A DNA stretch of 64,000 nucleotides. Source: Promicromonospora umidemergens (GTDB lineage Bacteria > Actinomycetota > Actinomycetes > Actinomycetales > Cellulomonadaceae). Shown in pieces: positions 18,438 through 26,525 of this stretch. The DNA lies in contig NZ_JAMTCT010000004.1 in NCBI RefSeq assembly GCF_024171995.1, positions 124,001-188,000 of the forward strand, in the 5' to 3' direction. The notes below the pieces were generated by a model. It was given only the letters and a program-made list of their open reading frames with translations, was not told the DNA's origin and made no database searches. How positions within the stretch are numbered: the stretch's first letter is position 1; each line of letters begins with the position of its first letter. Made by a program: the position numbers and the translations under genes.

Positions 18438-20788
18438 CCGAGATCACCGACCTGGCGACGCTGCAGGCCGCCATCTGGGAGAACCGGCAGCGCCCCCACG
18501 GGACGTCCCAGGCGGCGGCGGCCGAGCAGATCCTCGACCAGGCGACGCAGATCGGACCGCAGGCCGAGGTCAGCGCCCTGTTCCATCTGGTCAGCGCCTA
18601 CCAGTTCAGCGCGGACCGGCCCAAGGCGCTCGTCCCCTTCGCCCGCGCCCTGCGGCTCTGGGACCAGGACCCGAGCCTCTTCGACCACTTCAGCACGCAC
18701 TCGCTGTTCTGGGACTTCAAGTGGATGACCACCGGCATGCTCGACCTGCCGCAGGTGCCGCTGGCCGCCATCGAGAGCTGGCTCGCAGAGATGGACCACC
18801 GGTACCGGCTGGCCGGGCACACCGAGCGAGCCGTGCGGATGTCCGAGTTCAACGTCGCCGACCACCTGGGCGACACCGAGCGGGCGCAGCGGGCCTTCGA
18901 CGGCTGGCTCGCCGCCGAGCGTGGCGAGATGGCCGACTGCCGCGCCTGCGAGACGGCGCACCAGGGCGAGTTCTACGTCGCTGCCGGAGCGGACGGTAGA
19001 GCGGTGCAGCACTGGGAGCGCGTCCTGTCCGGTCAGCAGACGTGCGCCGAGGAGCCGCACCGCACGCTGGCCCGCTCGCTGCTCCCACTGGTGCGGCTGG
19101 GCCGGATCGACGAGGCCCGGGCGAACCACCTGCGGGGCTACCCGATGGTCAAGGGCTCGGAGAGCATGATGCCGTCGGTGGGCAGGCACATCGAGTTCTG
19201 CGCGCTCACCGGGAACGAGGCGCGCGGGCTCGAGCTTCTGGCCGACACGCCCGCGTACTTCGACACCGGCCTCGAGCCCGCGCCCCGGATGGGGCATCTC
19301 GCGGTGACGGCGCTGCTCATGGACCGGCTGGTCGCGCTAGGCCGTGGCGGTCTCGAGGTCTCCGGCCCGGCCGGCCGCACCTGGACCACCGCTGAGCTGG
19401 CGCACGACGCGCGGACGGAGGCGCTCGCGCTGGCCGCCCGGTTCGACGAGCGCAACGGCACGACGGCGGTGAGCGAGCGGATCCAGGCGCGCCTGGACGC
19501 CGAGCCGCTGCTCAGCCGGTTACCGCTCGGGGTGCGAGCGGTGCTGCCGTCGGACGCCGGGCCGGCCGGCGCGGAGCCCACCGTCGGGCAGCCTGCCGCA
19601 GGCTCTGCACCCGGCGCGCCGCGGGACCAGCAGGAGGCTGAGCCGGCAGCCACCGCGCCGGAGGCCGTCGGCGGCAACCGCGCAGGCGCCGGCGAGGAGC
19701 CCGTGTCCGCCGATGTCAGCGAGGCCCTCGGTCGGTACAACCTGGCTCAGGAGGCCGGGGACCTGGCGGGCATGCGGTCGGGGATGGCGGACGCCATCGA
19801 CCGTGCCGGCGACGCGGCGGCACCCGAGTGGCGTCTGATGGCGCACCTGCAGCTCTCGGAGGTGCTCGCCGCTGACGACGACCTGTCCGCTGCCGTGCAC
19901 CACGGGCTGGAGGCGGTGGCCTGGGCCGACCTGGTCGACCGGAGCTCCGCCGTCGTGGCCAGGGCGCGGCTGGCCGGGCATCTCATGGCCGCGGGCCGGT
20001 TCGACGAGGCGGCGCCCGTGCTGGAGCAGGCGCTGCCCGACCTGGACCCCTCCCCCGAGGTGCACGGCGACGGGATGCTGGTGCAGGTCCGCTGGTGGCT
20101 CGGCGACTGTGCCATGACCAGGGACGCGCCGGCGGAGGCGGCCGCGCACTGGCTCGCCGCGGCGCAGGTCGCGCAGCACTGGCCAGAGCAGACCGACCAC
20201 GCGGTGCTGGCCAACCTCGCGGCGGAGGCCCTGGGCAAGGCCGGCGAGTCGAGGTCGGCACAGCTGGCCTACGAGCGGGCTGCGGACCTGTGGGCCGAGG
20301 TCGGCGACGCGATGCGCCAGCTCCGTGCCACCCGGGCGTGGGCGTGGGCGGTCCGGAACCGCGACGTCGCCGAGGCCAGCCGCATCATGACCGGCGCCAC
20401 CCGCGTGTGCGAAGCCGCGCTGGCCGACGCGACGGATCCGGACGAGCAGGCGAGGCTGCGGCTGGAGCTGCCCGAGACGCTCGAGCAGCACGCCCGGGCG
20501 ATCGCCGAGGAGGACCTGGACACGGGCCGCCTCTGCGGCCTCTACGACGGCGCCCTTGACGAGGCCGTCGAGCTGGCGAGCCGCGCCGAGTCCCTGCTGC
20601 GCGACTGCGACGACGTCGGGCGCTGGTGCCGTTGTGCCCTGCTCGCCGCCGAGCTGTCGGTCGAGGCGGGCGGCACGGCCCGCGCGCTGGAGCTGGTCGC
20701 GGCAGTAGAGGCGAGGATCCAGGGCGACGAGGAGCTCAGCAGCTTCGGCGACCACGCCGACTGGATCCGCGACCAGGTCGCCGTCTGA
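18434..20788 (+). CDS. TPR-repeat protein coupled to the Hsp90-like ATPase
   Basis: 784 residues, predicted soluble, almost entirely alpha-helical. The N-terminal module (1-370) has degenerate TPRs and a conserved cysteine pattern, DCRACE near 168 and QQTCAEEPH near 203, which could bind metal. A Pro/Ala/Gly linker (about 375-425) leads to a second TPR module (430-784) with repeats such as EALGRYNLAQEAGDLAGM, HHGLEAVAWADLVDR and LAYERAADLWAEVGDAMRQLRATRA. Translation is coupled to the Hsp90-like gene through ATGA. TPR proteins are classical Hsp90 partners in eukaryotes, so a co-chaperone or client-adaptor role is an attractive inference. No enzymatic motif is visible. Confidence 0.8.
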   Translation: MTEITDLATLQAAIWENRQRPHGTSQAAAAEQILDQATQIGPQAEVSALFHLVSAYQFSADRPKALVPFARALRLWDQDPSLFDHFSTHSLFWDFKWMTTGMLDLPQVPLAAIESWLAEMDHRYRLAGHTERAVRMSEFNVADHLGDTERAQRAFDGWLAAERGEMADCRACETAHQGEFYVAAGADGRAVQHWERVLSGQQTCAEEPHRTLARSLLPLVRLGRIDEARANHLRGYPMVKGSESMMPSVGRHIEFCALTGNEARGLELLADTPAYFDTGLEPAPRMGHLAVTALLMDRLVALGRGGLEVSGPAGRTWTTAELAHDARTEALALAARFDERNGTTAVSERIQARLDAEPLLSRLPLGVRAVLPSDAGPAGAEPTVGQPAAGSAPGAPRDQQEAEPAATAPEAVGGNRAGAGEEPVSADVSEALGRYNLAQEAGDLAGMRSGMADAIDRAGDAAAPEWRLMAHLQLSEVLAADDDLSAAVHHGLEAVAWADLVDRSSAVVARARLAGHLMAAGRFDEAAPVLEQALPDLDPSPEVHGDGMLVQVRWWLGDCAMTRDAPAEAAAHWLAAAQVAQHWPEQTDHAVLANLAAEALGKAGESRSAQLAYERAADLWAEVGDAMRQLRATRAWAWAVRNRDVAEASRIMTGATRVCEAALADATDPDEQARLRLELPETLEQHARAIAEEDLDTGRLCGLYDGALDEAVELASRAESLLRDCDDVGRWCRCALLAAELSVEAGGTARALELVAAVEARIQGDEELSSFGDHADWIRDQVAV

Positions 20789-20822
20789 CCGGAGCCCGGT
20801 CGGACGGCGCACCGGTCGCGGG

Positions 20823-21245
20823 TCATCCGGCCGGTCGGGCGACGCGCCCCAGCAGGGCGCTGAGCTGCCGCAGCTCGACGGCCGACAGCACCGCCAGCGG
20901 GGTCTTCTCCAGCGCCGTCCGGACCAGCTCCTCACGGACCTGGCGGCCCTTGGTGGTCAGCACGAGGACGCGGGAGCGCCGGTCGTCCGGGTCCACCGCA
21001 CGTTCCACCAGGCCGCGGTCGACGAGCTGGTTGCTGATGAACGTCAGGTTGGGGGCGTTGCAGTACAGGCGTTCGGCCATCGCCTTCATCGACGGTGGCT
21101 TCTCTTCGGGGTCGATGACCCACAGCGCCTGGAACGTCGCCGGCGTCATCTGGTGCTCCGCCAGCGACTGGCCGAGCAGGTCGTTCGTCCGCATCCAGAT
21201 GTCGTGGGTCGCCGCGACCACCGCGGTGAGCTCTGGCGTCGTCAT
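20823..21245 (-). CDS. MarR family transcriptional regulator
   Basis: 140 residues with the winged-helix MarR core: MKAMAERLYCNAPNLTFISNQLVDRGLVERAVDPDDRRSRVLVLTTKG, including the DDRRSR wing. ATG at 21245 is preferred over an in-frame GTG one codon earlier because it lies exactly 6 nt after TAGGAT, the spacing seen at other leaderless starts here. It is divergent from a short-chain dehydrogenase gene, and two identical-type palindromes lie in the shared promoter. It therefore very likely represses itself and the dehydrogenase. The ligand is unknown. Confidence 0.9.
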   Translation of the reverse strand: MTTPELTAVVAATHDIWMRTNDLLGQSLAEHQMTPATFQALWVIDPEEKPPSMKAMAERLYCNAPNLTFISNQLVDRGLVERAVDPDDRRSRVLVLTTKGRQVREELVRTALEKTPLAVLSAVELRQLSALLGRVARPAG

Positions 21246-21251
21246 CACGCC

Positions 21252-21257
21252 ATCCTA
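21252..21257 (-). promoter_or_regulatory. Likely -10 of the marR-type gene (TAGGAT, 6 nt to ATG)
   Basis: TANNNT hexamer exactly 6 nt before ATG. The proximal palindrome starts 8 bp further upstream, where bound protein would block the promoter. Confidence 0.6.
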
Positions 21258-21264
21258 CTGATAG

Positions 21265-21277
21265 TTCGAGCCTCGAA
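21265..21277. promoter_or_regulatory. MarR operator 1 (TTCGAG-C-CTCGAA)
   Basis: Perfect 6-1-6 palindrome in the divergent MarR/SDR promoter. The same half-site occurs again 41 bp away. Confidence 0.75.
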
Positions 21278-21305
21278 GGACCGTGCTACGTTCTGCTCGT
21301 AATAC

Positions 21306-21318
21306 TTCGAGACTCGAA
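21306..21318. promoter_or_regulatory. MarR operator 2 (TTCGAG-A-CTCGAA)
   Basis: Second perfect 6-1-6 palindrome, identical except for the central base. Its centre lies 41 bp (about four helical turns) from the first, and 15 bp separate it from the SDR start codon. Confidence 0.75.
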
Positions 21319-21333
21319 TCATTGGGAGATTCT

Positions 21334-22152
21334 GTGATCCACGACTTCACCGACGTCACCGTGCTGGTCACCGGCGCGTCCAAGGGGCTGGGCCGCGCCT
21401 ACGCGCTGGAGCTGGCCCGCCGGGGAGCCCGGCCGATCCTGCTGGCTCGTTCGGAGGGGCCGCTACGGGACCTCGTCGCGCAGATCCAGGAACGGCACGG
21501 CGGCCCGGACGCCGAGGTCGTGGTCGGTGACCTCGCGGCTCACGACGGCCCCGAGCGGATCCTGCGCGAGCTGCGCGACCGCGGCCTCACCGTCGACCTG
21601 CTGCTCAACAACGCGGGCGCGGGCAGCGTGGGCCCGTTCCTCGGCCGCCCGCTCGGAGCGCAGCTGAGCACCGTCGGGCTCAACATCAGCGGCCTGCTCG
21701 CACTGACCCACGCGATCGGAGCCGAGATGGTCGCTCGCGGCTCCGGCGGCATCATCAACGTCTCGTCCACCGCAGCCTTCCAGCCCATGCCCTACCAGGC
21801 CAGCTATGCCGCGACGAAGGCGTTCGTGCTCTCCTTCACGGAGTCGCTGGCCGAGGAGCTGCGAGGAACCGGGGTCCACGTCATGGCCGCGCACCCCGGT
21901 GCGATCGCCACCGGCTTCTTCGACGGCACCACGGCCACGATCGACCCCCGGGTGGCCGACACGCCGGAGAGCGTCGCGGCCCGCACCCTGGACGACTACG
22001 CCCGGCGGCGCGCCGTGTCCTACCCGGGCCGGGCGGTGAACCGTGCGATGACCTGGCCGACGAGGCTCCTCCCGCGCACCGCCGTCGTGCGGATCACCGG
22101 CGCGCTCAACCGCCGGCTACGCCTGGACGAGGTCGTCGACGCGACCTCATGA
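21334..22152 (+). CDS. Short-chain dehydrogenase/reductase
   Basis: 272-residue Rossmann-fold oxidoreductase with the cofactor motif TGASKGLG (Gly-rich, near residue 11), NNAG near 90, and the catalytic Ser ... Tyr-x3-Lys (SSTAAF, YAATK). The classical SDR length and the DltE-like LLLNNAGAGSVGPF region suggest an NADP-dependent reductase; the substrate cannot be read. The GTG at 21334 is chosen for the RBS GGGAG 6 nt upstream; an earlier in-frame start would run through the operator. It is controlled by the divergent MarR regulator. The last 6 bp overlap a convergent DUF4328 gene. Confidence 0.88.
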   Translation: MIHDFTDVTVLVTGASKGLGRAYALELARRGARPILLARSEGPLRDLVAQIQERHGGPDAEVVVGDLAAHDGPERILRELRDRGLTVDLLLNNAGAGSVGPFLGRPLGAQLSTVGLNISGLLALTHAIGAEMVARGSGGIINVSSTAAFQPMPYQASYAATKAFVLSFTESLAEELRGTGVHVMAAHPGAIATGFFDGTTATIDPRVADTPESVAARTLDDYARRRAVSYPGRAVNRAMTWPTRLLPRTAVVRITGALNRRLRLDEVVDATS

Positions 22153-22881
22153 CCGGTGCTCCTGCCGCGCGGCCGCGATGCGCTCCGCCTGGGAGCGCGA
22201 GACGTCGCGGACCATGCGGATCCACAGCACGAGCGCGACGACCATGCCGACCGTCGCGGCGAGCTCGACGAAGACCAGCGCCTCCGCGGCGGTCGCCGTC
22301 GCCTCCGCCGTCGTGCGGCTGGTCATCCGGCCGGCGGTGTTCGACAGGGTGACGAAGACGAGCCATGCGGCCCACCAGCCACCGATCCCCGAGACCGGGC
22401 CGGTCGCGGTCGCCCGGCGGATGTCGCGGACCACCTGGTACGGGAACCAGAGCGAGACGATCGGCACCCACCAGCCGAGCCAGGCCCAGACCTTGCTGCG
22501 CTGGTGCACGAGCCCCGGGGTCGCCGCCACGGCGGTCGAGCGGCTGGTGTACAGCCAGAGACAGGTGACGATGTAGGTCGCGAGCTGCACCGCGAAGGAC
22601 AGGATGGCGGCGAGGTCGTAGCCGGTGAACGCGCTGTCGTAAGCACCGTAGCCCGCGGCCGCCGCCTCGCGCAGCGCGTCGGCCGCCGCAGGGGCCAGCG
22701 CGAGCTTCAGCACCTGGACCGCCGACCACACGCATGCCAGCACGATCGCGGCGGTCCCCAGCCCCGCCGTGCTGCGTAACGGTGGCAGGGAGTACAACGG
22801 CGCGCCGTAGGTGTGGTGCACGGGTGCGGGCGGGGCGGGAACCACCGGCCCCGCGGGCGGGGCGAACGGGTCGTGCGACAT
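22147..22881 (-). CDS. DUF4328 membrane protein, copy 3
   Basis: 244 residues with a Pro-rich cytoplasmic head (MSHDPFAPPAGP) and about six helices. The family core is VWAWLGWWVPIVSLWFPYQVVRDIRRAT and the last helix is VLWIRMVRDVSRSQ. Start ATG at 22881 has GGAGAGG upstream. It overlaps the stop of copy 4 by one base (TGATG), so copies 4 and 3 form a coupled two-gene operon. Unknown function. Confidence 0.85.
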   Translation of the reverse strand: MSHDPFAPPAGPVVPAPPAPVHHTYGAPLYSLPPLRSTAGLGTAAIVLACVWSAVQVLKLALAPAAADALREAAAAGYGAYDSAFTGYDLAAILSFAVQLATYIVTCLWLYTSRSTAVAATPGLVHQRSKVWAWLGWWVPIVSLWFPYQVVRDIRRATATGPVSGIGGWWAAWLVFVTLSNTAGRMTSRTTAEATATAAEALVFVELAATVGMVVALVLWIRMVRDVSRSQAERIAAARQEHRS

Positions 22882-23600
22882 CAAGACACCTCTCCAGACG
22901 TAGTAGCGAGCCCCGCACGCTGTGCCGACGTGATCTCATCGACCAGCCACAGCCACAGGGCACCGCAAGCGATGCCGAGCACCGTGCTCCCGACCGCGAA
23001 CCACTGCACGGCGGCGACCAGCGTGGCATCCGGTCCGACCGCGGGGGCGACGGCGTTCAGCACCACGTACGCCGCCGCGTCCACCGCCAACCACACGAGC
23101 CAGAGCAGCCACCAGCGCCGGACGGGCGCAGCCGTCGTGGCCATGCCGATCGTCGCCCGGCGGATGTCGCGCACCACCTGGTACGGGAACCAGAGGTTGA
23201 GGACGGGGAACGCCCACGCGAGCCACACCCGCGACGGCCGGTGCGTGTGGCGGAACGACGGCGACAGCGCGTCGGCCACCCGACGGCTCCGGTACAGCCA
23301 CTGGGAGCCGATCAGGAAGGCGACGACCTGGACGGGCAGATAGAAGTACCCGATCGAGTCGTACGGCGTGCCCTCGACCTGCCACCAGCCGAGGCCGTTC
23401 GCGGCCGCGGCCCGCCAGACGCCGGCCGCCTGGAAGACCGCCACGCAGTCGACGACCAGCAGCAGGCACCACGCCACTGCGACGGCTCGCACGGCGTGCG
23501 CCAGGCCGTAGGGTCCGGCGGGAGCCGGCGTGGCACCGTCGGAGCCCAGTGACGGGGAGCCGAGCTGTGGCAGCCGAGAGTCAGCGGCTTGCTGCGACAT
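22881..23600 (-). CDS. DUF4328 membrane protein, copy 4
   Basis: 239 residues. The short N-terminal head ends in PAPAGPYG and is followed by six predicted helices; the family core here is VWLAWAFPVLNLWFPYQVVRDIRRAT, followed by WWLLWLVWLAVDAAAYVV. The start ATG at 23600 has AGAAGG 7 nt upstream; the frame extends further 5' without support. It is the first gene of the copy 4-copy 3 operon. The promoter region shares the GTTCACCCAC decamer (minus strand) with copy 2. Confidence 0.85.
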   Translation of the reverse strand: MSQQAADSRLPQLGSPSLGSDGATPAPAGPYGLAHAVRAVAVAWCLLLVVDCVAVFQAAGVWRAAAANGLGWWQVEGTPYDSIGYFYLPVQVVAFLIGSQWLYRSRRVADALSPSFRHTHRPSRVWLAWAFPVLNLWFPYQVVRDIRRATIGMATTAAPVRRWWLLWLVWLAVDAAAYVVLNAVAPAVGPDATLVAAVQWFAVGSTVLGIACGALWLWLVDEITSAQRAGLATTSGEVS

Positions 23601-23672
23601 ATGAACCTTCTCGGGAGGGTATCGAGCAGCCGCCAACGCTAGCGACCGATGCCCGATATACCGCCATTGCCG

Positions 23673-23682
23673 GTGGGTGAAC
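23673..23682. promoter_or_regulatory. Decamer GTGGGTGAAC upstream of DUF4328 copy 4
   Basis: Second occurrence of the decamer found at 16503-16512, here 73 bp upstream of the start of copy 4. It may be a shared operator or upstream promoter element. Confidence 0.4.
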
Positions 23683-23732
23683 TTACCGAAGCTCGCTTGA
23701 AGCTGCCCGCGTGGGCGACGTCCCGGCCTCAC

Positions 23733-23785
23733 GAGAACGGGGTTGTGTTCGTGACAGGCCCGGTCACGAACACAACCCCGTTCTC
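23733..23785. terminator. Perfect 23-bp hairpin downstream of rnj
   Basis: Arms 23733-23755 and 23763-23785 are exactly complementary over 23 bp with a 7-nt loop (AGGCCCG). It begins 11 bp after the rnj stop on the minus strand. No T-run follows. It is longer and more perfect than any other hairpin in the window, and could act as a terminator or a 3' stabiliser. Confidence 0.75.
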
Positions 23786-23796
23786 AGCCGCCCCGG

Positions 23797-25482
23797 CTAC
23801 GCCTCGACGACCACCGGGACGATCATCGGCTTGCGGCGCAGCCGCGTCGCCACGTAGCGACCGATGGTGCGGCGCATGATCTGCTGCAGCTGGTGCGTGT
23901 CGGTGGCACCGCCGGCGATCGCGTTCTCGAGCGCGGCGGTGACCTCGGGCATGACCTTGTCGAACACCGACGCGTCCTCGGCCATGCCACGGGCCAGCAC
24001 CTGCGGCGGCGCGAGCACCTTGCCCGTGGCCGTGTCGATGACCGCGAAGACGGACACGAAGCCCTCCTGGCCCAGGACCACGCGGTCCTTGAGCTCCGCC
24101 TCGGTGATCTCGCCGACCGACGACCCGTCGACGTAGACGTACCCGCAGGGCACGGCACCGACGACCGAGGCCTTGCCGTCCACGAGGTCCACGACCACGC
24201 CGTCCTCGGCGAGCACCACACGGTCGGCGGGCACGCCGGTCTTGACCGCGAGCGCCGCGTTGGCCACGAGGTGGCGCACCTCGCCGTGCACCGGCATGAC
24301 GTTCTTGGGCTTGAGGATGTTGTAGCAGTACATGAGCTCTCCGGCCGAGGCGTGCCCGGAGACGTGGACCTTCGCGTTGCCACCGTGCACGACACGTGCG
24401 CCGAGGCGGGTGAGCCCGTTGATGATGCGGAACACGGCGTTCTCGTTGCCCGGGATGAGCGACGAGGCGAGGATCACGGTGTCGCCGAACTCGACCTGCA
24501 CCTTGTGGTCGCCGTTCGCCATGCGGGAGAGCGCCGCCATCGGCTCGCCCTGGGAGCCCGTCGACATGTAGACGATCTGGTTGTCCGGCAGCGAGTCGGC
24601 CTTCTTCAGGTCGATCAGCACGCCGGGCGGTACGTCGAGGTAGCCGAGGTCGGCGGCGATGCCCATGTTGCGCACCATGGAGCGGCCGACGAGGGCGACG
24701 CGGCGGCCGTGGGCCTGCGCGGCGCGCAGCACCTGCTGCACACGGTGCACGTGCGACGAGAACGACGCGACGATGATCCGCTTGTCCGCGTGGGCGAACA
24801 CGTCGTCCAGCACCGGCCCGATCTCGGCCTCGGGCGTGACGAAGCCGGGCACCTCCGCGTTGGTGGAGTCGACCATGAAGAGGTCGACGCCCTTCTCGCC
24901 GAGGCGGGCGAAGGCGCGCAGGTCGGTGATGCGGCCGTCGAGCGGCAGCTGGTCCATCTTGAAGTCGCCGGTGTGCAGCACGGTGCCTGCGGCGGTGGTG
25001 ACCGCCACGGCGAGCGCGTCCGGGATGGAGTGGTTGACCGCGACGAACTCGCAGTCGAAGACGCCGAGCTTCTCGCGCTGCCCTTCCTTCACCTCGAGGG
25101 TGTAGGGCTTGATGCGGTGCTCCTTGAGCTTCGCCTCGATGAACGCGAGCGTCAGGCGCGAGCCGACCAGCGGGATGTCCTTGCGGAGCCGCAGCAGGTA
25201 CGGCACGGCGCCGATGTGGTCCTCGTGGCCGTGCGTGAGCACGATCGCCTCGATGTCGTCGAGGCGGTCCTTGATGTAGTCGAAGTCCGGCAGGATCAGG
25301 TCCACGCCGGGCTGGTTGTCCTCGGGGAAGAGGACACCGCAGTCGATGACGAGCAGCTTGCCGGCATGCTCGAGGACCGCCATGTTGCGTCCCACCTCGC
25401 CCAGGCCACCGAGGGCGACCACGCGCAGGCCGCCGTCAGGCAGTGCTGGGGGCAGGGACAGTTCAGGGTGAGGGTGGCTCAC
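23797..25482 (-). CDS. rnj: Ribonuclease J
   Basis: 561-residue metallo-beta-lactamase/beta-CASP ribonuclease with 5'-exonuclease and endonuclease activity, a main RNA-decay and maturation enzyme of actinobacteria. Metal motif LTHGHEDHIGAVPYL lies near residues 83-97, HTGDFKMDQ near 170, VDSTNAE near 205, the beta-CASP segment STGSQGEPMAALSRMA near 312, and the late metal ligands SGHASAGE near 370 and PVHGE near 393. The GTG start has GGAGG upstream. It sits downstream of dapA, the usual order in this group, and is followed by a very strong hairpin. Confidence 0.96.
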   Translation of the reverse strand: MSHPHPELSLPPALPDGGLRVVALGGLGEVGRNMAVLEHAGKLLVIDCGVLFPEDNQPGVDLILPDFDYIKDRLDDIEAIVLTHGHEDHIGAVPYLLRLRKDIPLVGSRLTLAFIEAKLKEHRIKPYTLEVKEGQREKLGVFDCEFVAVNHSIPDALAVAVTTAAGTVLHTGDFKMDQLPLDGRITDLRAFARLGEKGVDLFMVDSTNAEVPGFVTPEAEIGPVLDDVFAHADKRIIVASFSSHVHRVQQVLRAAQAHGRRVALVGRSMVRNMGIAADLGYLDVPPGVLIDLKKADSLPDNQIVYMSTGSQGEPMAALSRMANGDHKVQVEFGDTVILASSLIPGNENAVFRIINGLTRLGARVVHGGNAKVHVSGHASAGELMYCYNILKPKNVMPVHGEVRHLVANAALAVKTGVPADRVVLAEDGVVVDLVDGKASVVGAVPCGYVYVDGSSVGEITEAELKDRVVLGQEGFVSVFAVIDTATGKVLAPPQVLARGMAEDASVFDKVMPEVTAALENAIAGGATDTHQLQQIMRRTIGRYVATRLRRKPMIVPVVVEA

Positions 25483-25519
25483 TTGGCCTCCAAGGCCTCG
25501 TTACGTACAGAGAAAGTTC

Positions 25520-26509
25520 TTAACGGGGGGTGGCGATCGCCGGGTGTCCGATGATCGCCGAGGCGTCCTCGGGGAGCTCCGGCGGCGACATGGGAGTCGC
25601 GCTCGCGGGGATCACACCGCTGGCGATGAGGACGGCGCGCAGGTGGGCCACCTCGTGATCGCTCGCGGCGACGTTCGGCAGCCGCAGCGTCCGGTGCTCC
25701 AGCACGCCCTGCGCCTGCAGAGCGGCCTTGGCCATCACGGCCTGCGCGCCGGCTCCATTGAGCGCGTTGATGACCGGCACCGTCGTCCGGAACACCTGGA
25801 GCGCGGCGGTGTGGTCCCCGGCGTCCCACAGCCGCACGACCTCGGCGAACTTCTGCCCGACCACGTGCGCGGCCACCGACACGATCCCGGCGCCGCCCAC
25901 GCTCAGCGAGGGGAGCAGCAGTCCGTCGTCGCCCGAGTACCAGGCGAGGCCGGTGGCCTCGATGAGCTGTTCCGCCGACCACACGTCGCCGGTGGCGTCC
26001 TTGTTGGCCACGACTCGCGGGTGCTCGGCGATGCGGGCGAAGGTCTCGGGTGCGATGCGCACACCGGTCCGGCCGGGGATGTCGTACAGCATGACGGGCA
26101 GGTCGGTGGAGTCGGCCACGGCGGCGAAGTGCTGGTACAGCCCTTCCTGCGTGGGCCGCGAGTAGTACGGCGACACGACGAGCAGGCCGTCGGCGCCCGC
26201 GTCCGCGGCCTGCGTGGCCATGCGGATGGCGTGCGCGGTGTCGTTGGACCCGGCACCGGCCAGGACCACGGCGCGGTCGCCCACCGCCTCGACGACGGCG
26301 GCGACGAGGTCCACCTTCTCGGGAGTGTGCGTCACCGGGGACTCACCGGTCGTGCCGGACAGGACGAGGCCGTCGTTGCCGTCGTCGATCAGCTTCTTCG
26401 CCAGCTTGGCCGCCGCTTTCAGGTCGATGGCGCCGTCCGGCGTCATCGGGGTGACCATCGCGGTCAGGACCGCGCCGAACGGGCGCACGGAGGTAGCGGG
26501 AAGAACCAT
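25520..26509 (-). CDS. dapA: 4-hydroxy-tetrahydrodipicolinate synthase
   Basis: TIM-barrel aldolase condensing pyruvate with aspartate semialdehyde, first committed step of the lysine/diaminopimelate branch. Motifs are SGTTGESPVTHTPEK near residue 50, the tyrosine loop PYYSRPTQEGLYQHF, YDIPGRTGV near 142, and the Schiff-base lysine in VANKDATGD near 170. ATG at 26509 is chosen over the ATG two codons earlier because it lies exactly 6 nt after TACGGT, the leaderless spacing seen repeatedly here. It is the upstream neighbour of rnj. The partner dapB lies about 16 kb away. Confidence 0.95.
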   Translation of the reverse strand: MVLPATSVRPFGAVLTAMVTPMTPDGAIDLKAAAKLAKKLIDDGNDGLVLSGTTGESPVTHTPEKVDLVAAVVEAVGDRAVVLAGAGSNDTAHAIRMATQAADAGADGLLVVSPYYSRPTQEGLYQHFAAVADSTDLPVMLYDIPGRTGVRIAPETFARIAEHPRVVANKDATGDVWSAEQLIEATGLAWYSGDDGLLLPSLSVGGAGIVSVAAHVVGQKFAEVVRLWDAGDHTAALQVFRTTVPVINALNGAGAQAVMAKAALQAQGVLEHRTLRLPNVAASDHEVAHLRAVLIASGVIPASATPMSPPELPEDASAIIGHPAIATPR

Positions 26510-26515
26510 AGGCAT

Positions 26516-26521
26516 ACCGTA
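26516..26521 (-). promoter_or_regulatory. Likely -10 of dapA (TACGGT, 6 nt to ATG)
   Basis: The hexamer-to-start spacing decides between two nearby in-frame ATGs. If this is the -10, the ATG at 26515 would lie upstream of the transcription start. Confidence 0.5.
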
Positions 26522-26525
26522 CCGT

